Positions 1-11,237 of a stretch of DNA of 64,000 nucleotides are shown here, piece by piece. Each line of letters opens with the position of its first letter. Position 1 is the stretch's first letter. Source of the stretch: Heliocybe sulcata (taxonomy: Eukaryota > Basidiomycota > Agaricomycetes > Gloeophyllales > Gloeophyllaceae); contig ML213536.1 in NCBI GenBank assembly GCA_004369045.1, positions 36,571 to 100,570 on the forward strand, read 5' to 3'. The notes beneath the pieces were generated by a model that made no database searches, was not told where the DNA came from, and saw only the letters and a program-made list of their open reading frames with translations. A program made the translations under genes and the position numbers.

Positions 1-1033
1 ATTAGAGCTTCGCTCTGATTTGGACTCTGAGTTTTCGAGACCGCTCTCCATGCGGAGACTCATCCAGCACTCGGTCTTCGGTTCTGCATCCGGTTGCGCC
101 ACATTTCGCCTCACCGCGGCGTTGGTGGCTCAGACGCGTTTCCGGACCTGCCCTAAAGCGGTCACGTGACCTGACGGTCCTGCCGAACCGAAGCTCCCCC
201 CCCAACCCACGAGAAATCGGACCCAGCACCGAGGGACACCCGGCACAATCGATTTCTCGTCATCTTTCCTTGTTGACACTCTTCTGCTGACGATTCAGCG
301 ATACAGTAGCAAGCATGCGTGCATGAGATTAAAATGTGACGCGTATGTCTATGGCCATCGGACACAGCAATAAAGTAAAAGAGAAGCAGTGAAGTGGCGT
401 GTGACTATGAAATAGAAGAGGATAGAGCAGACCCATATCTAGAAACTCTGGACTCCCGCACGCGTAGTATTCTCCCAACGAGTACGCAAAATCGGCCCAT
501 ACCCCACGTCAGTAATATTGAGCGAAGTTCTAACCATAACCACAACCATCTTGCTCGTAGCTATGAGTCACGTACTGATTGATCATGATTTATCCGCAAG
601 GTTATTCACTTAGCAGTACATATGATTTCGTGGTCATGGAATAGAATGAGATTCTTCCGGGGCTCGAGGCGACCCCATACCGACATGGACTGCCGGCTGC
701 GGTACAATGACCGCGGGTGCAGATTTTGCCCTATAGCGGGAGAAGACCAAGATACGCAAGGCAGGAGTACGACAGAGGCTCTGGGGATTCGATTCATTGC
801 ACTAGTATTCCCGGGTATCCTTGTATCCTGGACAGATTACAGTATACAACAATTACTTTCTAAGATTTGAAAGGTTGAGCCAGTAATTAATCTATAAACG
901 TCCGACACAACACTATCTCGAACCCAGAGTCCGTCTCCTCTTCACCCAGAATACACCAATGAATTTCTAACAGCAATGAAAGGACAAGTCTCCCTGAGCA
1001 ATAGTTAAACCTAGCATGTCCTTCTAAAAGCTT
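1..1033. other. No gene recognised (left edge)
   Basis: Short open frames on both strands show no recognisable domain or convincing splice structure. Positions about 320-440 match 3218-3340 (see the repeat entries). The rest looks like intergenic sequence, including the downstream flank of the RTA1 gene. Confidence 0.5.
320..440. repeat. Repeat A, copy 1 of a diverged tandem duplication
   Basis: About 120 bp around the phrase GGCCATCGGACACAGCA resembles 3218-3340 at roughly 85 percent by eye, including the following AAGTAAA and GAAGTGG-GTG stretches. It lies on the same strand and at the same relative place with respect to RTA1-like sequence, so it marks the left part of the duplicated unit. 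Confidence 0.7.
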
Positions 1034-2255
1034 TTAGACGACGGAAATGCTCGATCCCAAATTCATTTTGTATGTCTCACTTGTCTCCGTGATGTACTGA
1101 CCAGGCCACCGGACGGCGTAGCAGAGAACGGCGATCAAAAGTGGAAGCCCATCCAGGCCGTAGAAGAAGATCTCGTGCGTAACGAGGTAGCCGGAGCTGC
1201 CCTGTGCGAATTCCGCGATACGGTAGATCGAACGGATCTGAATTAGAGTCAAACAGAGAGAGAGTATTAATGAGCTTCAGGGCTGAGTAGGACGAGCGGG
1301 GAGAGAACTCACCATGATGGGGACGGAGGAGAAGTACAGGAGCCACATGACATTCCACCAAACCTCATGGTAACGTGCGTGTGCTGAGTGGCTGCTGATG
1401 TAGCGCCGGTGTGTGGTCATGACGACGAAGAGGAAGAAGGCGTATGAGACGCCTTGGGCGACGAGACCGACAATGGCCAGCTTCGTGCCCAACTTCGTCA
1501 TGTTTGCATTGCTCGTTGCCGAAAGACCGCCTCCGATCGCCTGTGAATACGCGCATGTCACTTAGCGAGGGCACCGATGATCTAAGCCATAGATGCTTAC
1601 CTGGAGGAAGAACGTCGTGACATCACTGATCACGAATATCTTCGCAATGCGCTCCGGCCGGATGATCGAGTATTGGCTCCCAATGCACTGCACGACGACG
1701 CGACCGTAGAGAGTGTAGTTGAAGGCGAGAAAGGCGGCGGGGGAGCAGAGAATGAAAAATGTCTGGAAGGAATACATTCCGATGCTGTCCTTGAAGGAGT
1801 CGCTGATTACCTCGACGAAGCGAACAGTATATCCGATGACCATGCCTGCACAGCGGGTGAGCCGCTGGGCTATGACAAAAAGGATGGAGGGAGATCCGAT
1901 ACGAACAAATAATGCCAATGGGGAGACACATGCCCCACGAATCGCCGTAGCTTCGTACATGCCGGAATATAACCAGGCCAGTAATGAGGTAGAGACCCGC
2001 AAATATTACAGCAGCCGCTTTGTTTGGATAATAATCTGGAGATAGTAGATATATTCAGCATGGATGTCATAGCATTATGAATAGCGCACATACGGAGAAC
2101 CTTGAACACCAGAGGAACGTCGGCAGAATCGGAATCATCTAATCCAAAGGACGTCAGGTAAGGTCGCCGCCAACGGATACATGAGGTATCTGACCAGCCA
2201 GAGCTCGACCGGCGAGCAGGAGTAAAGGAAGAATAATTCTTGTATGGCAAGTCAT
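1034..2255 (-). CDS. RTA1-family seven-transmembrane protein
   Basis: Spliced model of six exons: 2195-2255, 2094-2138, 1907-2035, 1601-1845, 1313-1540 and 1034-1237. They join in frame to about 303 residues. The start ATG gives a hydrophobic leader (LPLLLLAGRALA) that looks like a signal peptide. It is followed by a short acidic extracellular stretch and then the RTA1 core: YYPNKAAAVIFAGLY, GYTVRFVEV, NYTLYGRVVVQ, FVISDVTTFFLQAIGGG, EVWWNVMWLLYF and LTHEIFFYGLDG-like helices. RTA1 proteins are fungal plasma-membrane or vacuolar proteins linked to tolerance of lipophilic toxins and sphingoid bases; the substrate here is unknown. The first intron uses a weak donor (GTCAGA) but has a good CTGAC branch site. 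A broken duplicate lies at 3358-3510. Confidence 0.85.
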
Positions 2256-2589
2256 GATTAAAAGAGAGGGTGTAGTAGGACCGAGCGAGGTTGTCTGGCC
2301 CTCACAGCTCCCATTCCCTTAGAAATACTACAGATTCCGGCTGCTCCGTCGCAGCACGATCCATGCATTCCGACGGTTGTTTCTCGCGCGTTCCGAAGCG
2401 CAGCCACTGAGATTTGAAATGTTATCCGTCGGAAGCAAGATAACGGGATGGTAAGCTGTGCAGAGCGTCCGGACGCGATGATCTTTTGGAGGGAGAAAGG
2501 TTCTGTTGAGATTGGCCTTGGACCATCTCTCCGTGTTGACGTATTAAACTCACTTTGTCTGCGCTGAGTGGATGCATAAATCTACCTGA

Positions 2590-2880
2590 TATAAGTCCGC
2601 ATCCCTTGGCCTTCTCGTCGTCGAAGGCGAGTCGACGCCAACAGCCTGTTTGTTCCTTCACAACGGAAGGGTCCAATATTTGGATGCCCGTCACCATCTC
2701 CAATTGCTTCACAAGGCGTTCTTTAGCCGTTCCACCGTAAAGGCTCCCCCGACTGAGGCCGTCATCCGGTGAAAGAATACTGGGAGTCCGTAGCTGGGAT
2801 GCTGACGTTGGAGGAGAGCTCTCGCTTCAGCCAGCGCTTACTGACCCTCCGACCAGTGTCCATGGTCGATACTAGCGCGG
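2590..2880 (-). pseudogene. Broken copy of the linker region of the kinase-TPR gene
   Basis: Plus-strand text from about 2600 (CTTCTCGTCGTCGAAGGCGA, then CACCATCTCCAATTGCTTC, then GTTGGAGGAGAGCTCTCGCTT) lines up with 4911-5180 inside the intact kinase-TPR gene, at roughly 75-80 percent by eye. It corresponds to part of the disordered linker between kinase and TPR region. Neither kinase nor TPR sequence flanks it and the frame is interrupted, so it is a partial relic. Homology ends about 2880, inside a 19-bp tandem repeat. Confidence 0.75.
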
Positions 2881-2908
2881 GTTACAAGAACTAGCGCGGG
2901 TTACAAGA
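2871..2908. repeat. Two perfect 19-bp tandem units at a duplication breakpoint
   Basis: ACTAGCGCGGGTTACAAGA occurs at 2871-2889 and again at 2890-2908. The first half of the unit is still homologous to the kinase gene (ACTAGCGC near 5171), so the repeat sits at the edge where homology stops. Confidence 0.85.
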
Positions 2909-3217
2909 CGTACCTCGGCGTATAGCGATGAGTCCACGTGGTCCAGCTTCATTGACGGTGGCGGTGCTCGAGAACGCATCCTTGCAGGTACAGGAGGCAA
3001 GTGGCATACACCAAATCAAATATAATTCGTAGTTTGTACTAAAGGCGATGCCAAGCCCAAGCGCATGAGAGGCTAGGAGGAGATGCTTTCGGGAGTTGTT
3101 GCAGGTAGAAGCCGGTACCGAACGAGGCAACGCTCAGAGGACGTTTGCGATGGGGACGGGGACGGGGGGAGACGACGGGTTCGAAGCTTATACTTGAAGC
3201 TTGAGGTCTTATATGCG

Positions 3218-3340
3218 GGCATGAGATGAGAATGTGACGTGTATGTCGATGGCCATCGGACACAGCAGGAAAGTAAAGAAAGGCCGTGAAGTGGTGTGAA
3301 ACTATCAATTAGAAAAGGATAGAGCAAAGCCATATGCAGA
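3218..3340. repeat. Repeat A, copy 2
   Basis: Second copy of the block at 320-440, in the same orientation, immediately followed by the RTA1 fragment. Confidence 0.7.
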
Positions 3341-3357
3341 CGAGGCCCTCTGCAGAT

Positions 3358-3510
3358 TCCACGATACGGTAGATCGAACGGATCTAAATTGGAGAGACAG
3401 CAATATTGAGCTTCAGGTCTGAGTAGGACGAGCGGGGAGGGAGCTCAGCATGATGGGGACGGAGGAGGAATACAGGAGCCAGATGACGTTCCACCATTCC
3501 TCTTCGTAAC
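3358..3510 (-). pseudogene. Truncated RTA1 gene fragment
   Basis: The sequence matches two pieces of the intact RTA1 gene: GGTAGATCGAACGGATCT (start of its last exon, 1219-1240) and about 100 bp around the fifth exon's end (1270-1376). The minus-strand reading gives EEWWNVIWLLYSSSVPIM against EVWWNVMWLLYFSSVPIM in the intact gene. The N-terminal half and the last helix are absent. Confidence 0.8.
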
Positions 3511-3665
3511 TGAAATACACTCTAGTACAGGCATGTATCGTATCTCGGAGAAGTATGACTTGAGTCGGGATAGGATATTGTACACATTTGAGGCAGCTAC
3601 CTCGTAATGCCATACATAGTAAGTCAGGGATCGCAACTAATAAGTTATAAGATGATCATCTGTAC

Positions 3666-6623
3666 CTAGTCCTGGTCCACGACGGACAGTACGGCAAGTT
3701 CCGCTTTCACCGCGTTTAACTCATCGAGCACTGCTGGATCCTGGGAATTCTCGTAGTACTTTTCGAGAGCGGAATGCAGGCATTCCAGAGCCCACGTCCG
3801 GTGATTTGGACGCCCAGCTGACAAGGCCTCCAAGTGAATAGCCCCATTCACAGTACTTTGCTCGAGGACACCTAGGTCGTGGAGCGATATTGCCTCGCGC
3901 AGTGGGTCCAACACTTGGTCTATAGCATCTTGGTCTCCGGAAATCTTGTACCGCTTCTGTAAAGCCAGGTGCATCGAGTTCAGAGTCCACGCTCGATTAG
4001 GGTGACGATTTGGACGTAGGCGGATAACTTCTTGATATAAGGCAATCGCTTCATCCAAATCTTCCTTCCGCGCCAGCAGATCGTATCGATTCCTTAGCGC
4101 AAATGCGAGATTGTCCAGCACCATGTCGCGCGGCACACTTTGTCTATTACCGTGGTTTTTGCAGAGTGCCCTAGCATCGCGCAGTAGCCTTATGGACCAC
4201 TCCAGCACCTCTTGGTCTCCGGACTGCTGGTATTTCCTGGCTAAGCAGCCGCTCACTTGATTAAGTGTGAAGGCTCGGTCAGGATGAGCTGTTGGGCGCA
4301 GGCCAAGGAGCTTCCCATACTCCTGGATCGCATTTTGCAAGTCCTCCTCCTCCTCAAGGCGAGCATACCGCTCGTGAAGTACCCAAGCGAGGTTCTCTTG
4401 TAGATATTCCTTCTCCACGGTGGCATCGTCTCCTTCTGAGAGTGACAGGACTTCGCTTAGCGCTGTTGACATGTGGGCAAGGGTGTATGGATCCCCGGAT
4501 TCCTTGTACTTCTTGTGAAGGCCTGACCAAAGTAGTTTGAGAGTCCACGCGCGTTGTCGATGAGTGGCTGGCTGCCAAGAAAGGGCCTCTTGTAATAGCT
4601 TAATTGCCTCGTCGAGGTCTCCCTGCTGACCGACGTTGTTCTCATGCCGTGCGATGAGGATGTCTGCAAGCCGTACTTGCAGCATGTCCTTCTCCAGGGG
4701 TTGACTCGCAATAGGGTCGCCGCAGATTGATATAGCTTCGCGTAACGGATCTAGTGACCGTTCCAGAATCGCAAGAGCTCCTGAGTTCTCGTATTGCCTA
4801 TATAAAGACATGTGCAGTTGAAAAGGTGTTTGCGCTCGCAGTGGATGAGGTGGTGGCGGCCGAGAAAGTACTTCTCTCCAGTCGACTACCTCGTCTAGGT
4901 CCGAATCTCCTAGACTTCTCGTCGTCGAAGGCGACTCAGTGCCAATAGACTGTGTATTCCCTTCCGTCGAAGGCGACAGATATCCGGATGCTCGTCGCCA
5001 TCTCCAATTGCTTCGCACGGCGTCCTTTAGCCGATTCACCGGAAAGCTGCCCCCGACCGAGGCTGTCATCCGATGAAAAATACGGGGTGTCCGGGGCTGG
5101 GATGCCGACGTTGGAGGAGAGCTCTCGCTTGAGCCAGCGTTTACCGACCCTGCGACAGGTGTCCAGTCGATACTAGCGCTGGAAATGGTGCTATTGTCTC
5201 GATGCGACAAGCGATAGCGTCCATCACGACGAGAAGACGATGTACTAGGCGTGTTTGGTGGCGTATTGGCGACAACGGCTGTCAGCGAACGCGGACTCCG
5301 AATGGCTTCGCCAAATAGGTGCGGCGGTAATACGCGAGGCTTTGGATCGCCGACAGTATCAACAACAGGCTTGATTATGATGCTGCTCTCGCAGCAATCA
5401 GACTCCCTCGCTGCGAGCTGCACAGACTCTGCTTCGGTTATCCCGCCTGAGAGACACGTAAGGCATATCAGAGTTCGACAGAGGCCCGCGATATCCGGTC
5501 TATCGTCCGGTCTGCTGGCATAGCAGCCGCGCAGAACATGCCATACCAGATGCGGCATCGGTTGTCTGGAGCGGTCTGCGATGTCCTCACGTCGGAGAAC
5601 AATGCCATCAAACAAGGCAGTTATGAACTCCGCGCCCCGAAACTGTGGAAAGGGTGACTCTCCGGTAAGGATCTGCCGTCGCAAGATCAGAAATATTTCC
5701 AGCAACAATGGTGCACCTTACCTCAATGCAGACACCTCCGTAAGCATAAATGTCCGTAGGGAATGTCCGTTGGGGGCCAACACCATGTCTCGGAGGGAAG
5801 AGAAGCTCGGGGGCCATCCACTTCATCGTGCCATCTCGCCTTCGGGACATTGTCGATCCTGTGGTCTGGTCGGAAATTCTGGCCAAGCCAAAATCAGCCA
5901 AGCGTGCATGACCTCCATCGTCAATCAGAATATTAGCCTGATAGAACATCATGAGAGGATGCACTAGTGTAGGATGTTCAGACTTACAGCCTTGAGGTCG
6001 CCGTGCACAACTTTCTGATCGTGCAAGTATTCGAGGCCTCTTGCAACTTCAAGTAGCTGCTACATGTTGAGCATGCACTCCAGCATAAAGTCTCATACTC
6101 ACGTAGGTGCTCAGCTCATCGTGCGCGCCACCTTTGTTGTCGAGGTATTCATTGATATTGCCGTTGTGCATCCAGGGAGACAGTAAACAGAACGTGGACG
6201 TCGCTGTCTCGCAGTCAATGCCTATAAAGGGCAGTATATTCGGGTGTTGGAAACCATGCCAAACGATCGCTTCCATCAGCAGCGCCTAAGTGAACGTGAT
6301 AAACCATCAAGTACGCCATGACTTTCGCTACTGACCTTTCGAAATCGTCGCCCCTCTGCAGGGGACACGCCGTAGGCCCGAAGGCGCTTAACAGCAACCG
6401 GGCCACCTCGTAGACACCCCTTGTACACGTCCGCGAACCCGCCTGCTGAAACAGGGTCACGACTTATATCCATCACTTTCTCTCGGATCAGAAGCGAAGG
6501 CGGCCATTGTTCGCCCTTCAGAGCAAGGCAGAAGACCAGCCGCGACATTGCCGACTGTATGGATGCAGGTACGCCCGCCCTCGCTTCTGGACCTATACCG
6601 CGATGTCCCCGCCAAACGATCAT
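3666..6623 (-). CDS. TKL-type protein kinase with C-terminal tetratricopeptide repeats
   Basis: Five exons (6336-6623, 6103-6285, 5988-6059, 5722-5937, 3666-5672), each a whole number of codons, give about 921 residues. The kinase domain is complete by motif: glycine loop SAGGFADVYKG (about 59-69), VAVKRL lysine (about 78), HGDLKAAN catalytic loop (about 176), ADFGLAR (Asp about 196) and MAPE. HGD in place of HRD is common in mushroom TKL-like kinases. A Ser/Pro-rich linker (about 350-520) leads to a run of helical repeats of the form HPDRAFTLN...KYQQSGD...LRDA, resembling the TPR arrays of fungal CHAT and NLR-like proteins. It is probably a cytosolic signalling kinase with a repeat sensor or scaffold; its partners are unknown. 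No transmembrane segment or signal peptide is seen. A partial duplicate lies at 2590-2880. Confidence 0.87.
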
Positions 6624-7844
6624 CTTCCTCTGGGCCTATGTGGAGCGCACAAATGAGATTATAAGTCGCGATGTGACTTGTCTAAGGTACCACGTACCCG
6701 CAGTAAACCCTCGAGAAACGTATCTGTATCATCTTCAGCCAGAGACAGTATAGTTTCAAAGTGTTCTGGTGAACCGAGTGCAGAATAGAGAAGCTCAAAA
6801 TGAGCTTCATAGTCGTGTCGTCTGAACCCCTCTAATATCTTACGCGATCTTAGTCTTGGTCGGTACGGAGAATCGGAGACTTACCTGTTGAACAGGGCCT
6901 CCTATGGAAGCTCCGTGCGCCATTGCTCTCTAGGCTGGCATCCGAAAAATCCCCTGGTTCAAGAGTTCGGCGCGACGATGCGGTACAGTGTAATCTCTCG
7001 TGCCGTACGACTGTCAGTTCTCAGAGCGCTGTGCATCAGGCCGAGCGTGGCATCTACCCACGTCGTACAAGGTGCTAAAGCAGTTATTTATGTCGTGAGC
7101 GCTACAATACAGGCACGGAGCCTATCATCTTACATGCATAACTACCAGAAAAGCTCGGAACTCACATAGCAGTGCTAGGCCGGACGTCATAGGCAGAGGC
7201 CAGACCTCCCGTCAGTCGGTCCTCGACAAAATTACTTGGCCGCAGCGATGGTCCGTATAGCTCCAACAACACCGTTAGTTTCCGAGACAACCGATGATAG
7301 CGAAGCACCTGTACAGTAGTAATCTTAGGTCGCTCGGTGATACAAAGGACGAAGATAACTTACCGATTAGATTGAAAGAAAGCTAACTAAGCTTGCCCCC
7401 AGTATCGATGGCGGCGGCAGCAGCAGATGCCGCCGGTGGAGTCTCAAAAGACGCCAGCTGAAAGAAAGCTAACCAACCTTGCCCCCAGTATCGATGGCGG
7501 CGGCAGCAGCAGATGCCGCCGGTGGAGTCTCGAAAGGCGCCAGCTGATACGGCTATAGTGAGATGATCATGCGGCACCTAGGGTGATCCGGTCGTCGTGC
7601 AGCCCCATAGATGTTTTTGTATTGGGCAAATACAATGCAGGATCCCGCTCAAACAGTCCCCGCGGAAGTCAAAGTGTTAGTATGCTTCTCAAGTCACCGT
7701 CACAGGTATGTCACACTCTTTAACGGCAGATGATCCGCCTTAACTGACAGTTGCTTAGCTGCAAATCGCAATGCCTGATACGCACGCATCCGTGCACAAC
7801 CTGCTCTCAAACGTCGACGACGACGGCGACGATAAACCTCAACA
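6624..7844. other. Intergenic region between divergent kinase and reductase genes
   Basis: Apart from the 86-bp tandem duplication at 7374-7545, no supported gene is seen. An open frame of about 90 codons at 6888-7169 has no recognisable family. The promoters of both flanking genes must lie here. Confidence 0.5.
7374..7545. repeat. 86-bp tandem duplication, two units
   Basis: Unit 1 is 7374-7459 and unit 2 is 7460-7545, differing at only a few positions. Each starts GAAAGAAAGCTAAC and ends GCCAGCT. Read on the minus strand, each encodes an Ala-rich stretch (TPPAASAAAAAIDTGGK) followed by a pyrimidine-rich TAGCTTTCTTTCAG that resembles an intron 3' end. A duplicated exon-intron boundary is possible, but no gene could be built around it. 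Confidence 0.8.
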
Positions 7845-9052
7845 ATGCCGAGTGTCTTCTCTCGCTTGCTGCCTTGCATAGTGAGCGCCTACGGTCTCCA
7901 AGGAAGTCCGTAGCCCGCCCCATCCTATCCGAACATCTGCTCACAGCTTATACAGTCCTCGCCGCCATCTTCGTCCCGCAAGCCAACGAGAAATACTACG
8001 ACCTTGGCGGCGCCCTCGGCTTCCTCTCCACCACCTTCGTCTCGCTCTACTACCCCGCCCTGAAAGCCAAGTTCTGGGACCGCCTCCCAGTTGCGCTCCC
8101 CAGTCTCACGTCGTTCGCGCCCAGGCAGCTTTTGATTACAGCGTGTTTCGGGATATGGAGTGCGAGGTTGGGGAGCTTTTTGGTGACGAGGGCTATCAAG
8201 GCGGGTGGGGATTCCAGGTTTGATGAGGTGAAGCACCAGCCCGGAAAGTTTACTGCATTCTGGATGGGACAGGGTATGTGCATTTATCTATCCTCTTCCT
8301 CTTCGCGTCCGCTCGGTATGCTAATCGTATTATCTTACAGCCACTTGGGTTTTCCTCATCGGCCTCCCCGTCTACATGTTGAATACCGTCCCGCCCTCTG
8401 CGCACCCTGCCCTCGGTCCCCGCGATTACGTCTCGGTAGCAATCTTTGCCAGCTCATTCATCTTTGAAGCAATCGCGGACAATCAAAAATCGGCGTGGCG
8501 TCACGCGAGAGAGAGGAAGGAACACGAAGAGAAGTTCATCACCAGCGGACTGTGGAGTATCAGTCGGCATCCCAAGTGAGCAATCCGTCATTCCGGTTCT
8601 CGTAAGGGCGATAGTCGAACCTGATTGTCATAGTTATGTTGGTGAAGTAGGCATTCACACGGGCCTTGCCCTCCTCGCAACCGCGTCCCTCCAGACGCCC
8701 TACTTTCCACGAGTAGCTATAGGACTAGCTGCTCTCAGTCCGTTGACGACCTATTTCCTCCTTCGTAGCGTGAGTGTTACCTTTTCCTGGATTCCAGATT
8801 TGTCTAAAGATGGATTCTGCAGGTATCGGGCGTCCCGCCGCTCGAGGTAAGTTGTAGCTCTATAACACAAGTAAAGACTGGTTGTTGATGCGCCTCTTTC
8901 CAAAGAAATCGGGGGACAGGAAGTTCGGCTCTGACCCGAAATGGCAGGAGTACAAGAGGTAAATGCCTTGTGGGTTCGCTACTGGTTCACAAGTATTGAC
9001 CCATTCTGCTAGAACTGTGCCGGTCTTCTTCCCTTGGGGTCCAAAGGACTAG
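7845..9052 (+). CDS. DUF1295 / steroid 5-alpha-reductase-like membrane enzyme
   Basis: The spliced product begins MPSVFSRLLPCIVSAYGLQG and runs through LAAIFVPQANEKYYDLGGALGF, FWMGQATWVFLIGLPVY, FEAIADNQKSAWR, GLWSISRHPNYVGE, SGVPPLEKSGDRKFGSDPKW and VPVFFPWGPKD. The SRHPNYxGE and SDPKWQEYKR motifs are typical of the DUF1295 branch of the steroid 5-alpha-reductase/ICMT superfamily, polytopic ER-membrane enzymes. The substrate is not known. The first coding exon is short (7845-7905); the second could begin at 7956 or at 7947, both in frame. Introns are at about 8274-8340, 8576-8630, 8770-8821, 8847-8907 and 8959-9011. The next gene, an aquaporin, follows on the same strand after about 780 bp. 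Confidence 0.85.
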
Positions 9053-9830
9053 GAAGCTCGAAGCCGGGAGGCACTTGTTGTATTGCATTAACATCGCACT
9101 CTGTAAGGTGTCAGTCAAAGTAAAAAAAAAAAGATAGGCTGCTTCAGCCATCGTGTATTTCTTCTGCGCATGCGCATGAGCCTCTAAAATCCAAGGGCAT
9201 TCTTCTCGTATAGCACCCATATATAGAGCGTTCAGAATTATGAAATGGCAGTGTGGGGGCAGATCTAGATACGCGAGAGCAGGGAGAAAGGCGCATTTCC
9301 GATCAAAACGGCTGGCCCGGTTCGGTGGTTTTTCACACATGTTCGCTTCTTGCCATGTACGTCGACTCTTCACGCCTTACAATGCCACTAAGCTTATGCC
9401 TATCGAGGCCTTCCACCAGGGTATATGCGCTCATCCCGGCGGTAGTTCGTCACAGTTCATGATCGCGTGCTGCCTCTGGGATCGAAGTGCTCCGCTTTTG
9501 CATTATCCCTGGTCTACCCGCATATCGGATTTGATCTGGCCACCGCAGCTGCGGACGTGTAGAATCATACTGAATCAATGAATATTAGATTTCGACGTGC
9601 CGCAGGTGACTGGCGTCTATCGCGTGGTCTCCTGACTGCACCGTGCCTTGCTATTTTATCGAGGACTGACAGGATCTCCGACTGTCCTAGATTCAATGTC
9701 AGACCGGCTACACGACGTCATACGGCGGTGGCTGTCTCGTACCTCACGCCGCCCTCGCTATCAAAAGCGCGCGTGCACTGCTCGGACCCCAACCAAACTA
9801 TCTTGTTCTGCACCACATCCTACCACCACC
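9053..9830. other. Intergenic spacer upstream of the aquaporin gene
   Basis: No gene was recognised. A short poly-A run (AAAAAAAAAAAA) lies at about 9121-9132. The frames that stay open across the downstream end are extensions of the aquaporin exon and its shadows. Confidence 0.5.
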
Positions 9831-10940
9831 ATGCGCCACCCGCTGTTCGCCACTATCCGCGAGGATGCGTATGCCGCGCTCGTCGAGTTTGTGGGCACCA
9901 CCTTCTTCCTCCTCCTCGGCCTGGGCGGGATCCAAGCTGCGACCGCTGCGACCGACGCGGGCGGCTCGTCGACCGTCGAGCATGTCATGTACATTTCGCT
10001 CTGCATGGGTTTCAGTCTTACCGTCGCGGCGTGGCTGTTCTATCGCGTCACTGGGGGGCTGTTCAATCCCAACGTCAGCCTCGCGTTGCTGCTTGTCGGG
10101 GTGATTGGGCCGGTGCGGTTTGTGCTGTACTGTCTCGCACAACTCGCTGGAGGGATTGCCGCTTCTGCTTTGGTTCTCGCTCTAACCCCAGGGCCGTTAT
10201 CCGTAAAGTATGTCGCCAACTTCTCCCAGTATGCATATATTCACCAGACTATGTATAGCACCTTCCTCCAGCAGGGCATAAACAAGGCGCAAGGCGTTTT
10301 CATTGAAGCATTCATCACCTCCGCGCTAGTCCTTTCCGTGCTCATGCTCGCAGCCGAGAAGCATCAAGCAACCCCTTTTGCACCCGTAAGCATCCAAAAC
10401 CTGTTCAGACTCCCATGCCCTAACATATATGCTCTAGGTCGGGATCGGTTTGACCCTGTTTGCCGGCCATTTGTACGTATCGTCCATGTTATTTCAGAGC
10501 ATATATGCTCACAATAATCCATCAGGTTCGCTGTATACTACACCGGTGCTGCGATGAACACCGCCCGTTCCTTTGGTCCCGGCGTGGTTACAGGTTTCCC
10601 GAACACGGATCAGTGGATTGTGCGTACCCTCCTTGTATCCTACTACCTTCCATGCGCTGACTCCACCGTTCTAGTACTGGCTTGGCCCATTCATTGGATC
10701 GCTTATTGGTGCCGGGTTCTATGCCATCTTGAAACAGTACGTGATGTCGAGCCCCTCATACAGCTCGCGGTGACTGAAACTTTTCTATGCAGCTACCGAT
10801 ACTGGCAAATCAACCCCGGCCAAGACACGACGCATCCTGAAAAGTCACCGGCGGACCCTGTCGAGAGGATACAAAGCGCGGTTGGGGCTAGGTCTTCTAT
10901 TTCCAGGTCGTCGCGTTCGAGAAATGATGCTCAGGTCTAA
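9831..10940 (+). CDS. Aquaporin (MIP family) with non-canonical NPA boxes
   Basis: Five exons are inferred, with introns starting at about 10386, 10472, 10620 and 10739. The product is roughly 290 residues with six hydrophobic helices. The start ATG (MRHPLFATIREDAYAALVEFVGTT) matches the usual short cytosolic N-terminus before helix 1 with its AEF-like motif. The first pore box reads GGLFNPNVSLAL (residues about 76-85), NPN instead of NPA. The second reads AMNTARSFGP, NTA instead of NPA, with the selectivity-filter Arg kept. MIP proteins conduct water, glycerol or other small solutes across membranes. The changed boxes make the substrate uncertain. The C-terminal tail is hydrophilic and Ser/Arg-rich. 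The gene is convergent with the laccase gene. Confidence 0.88.
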
Positions 10941-11237
10941 GAAACGTTGGTGGAGGTGGAATGCAGCGCGCATGTATGTAGTATTACTCTGTAACATATA
11001 AACTCGGATAGTGTATTCTTCAGTATTAAACGTCTCAAACGACTCCAAGCGAGGGTATTCCAATCAAGTAATATAAGTCCATATTCCAGCAACGGAATAA
11101 TACAGCCAGTAGTGACTGCGTACGCATATGTCCGTGTATAAATAATAAAGCAGGTTACAATAGATAAATAGCACAAGATAGATTAAGCAAAGCGAGCGGA
11201 GGAATTTCTAGGCGAGGCTGTCGCAGACTCCTCAGCG

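Larger units (their letters stand above)
2256..3665. other. Intergenic stretch filled with relics of a tandem duplication
   Basis: This gap between the RTA1 gene and the kinase gene holds, in order, a degraded kinase fragment (2590-2880), a 19-bp tandem repeat (2871-2908), repeat A copy 2 (3218-3340) and a degraded RTA1 fragment (3358-3510). No intact gene is seen. Confidence 0.7.
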
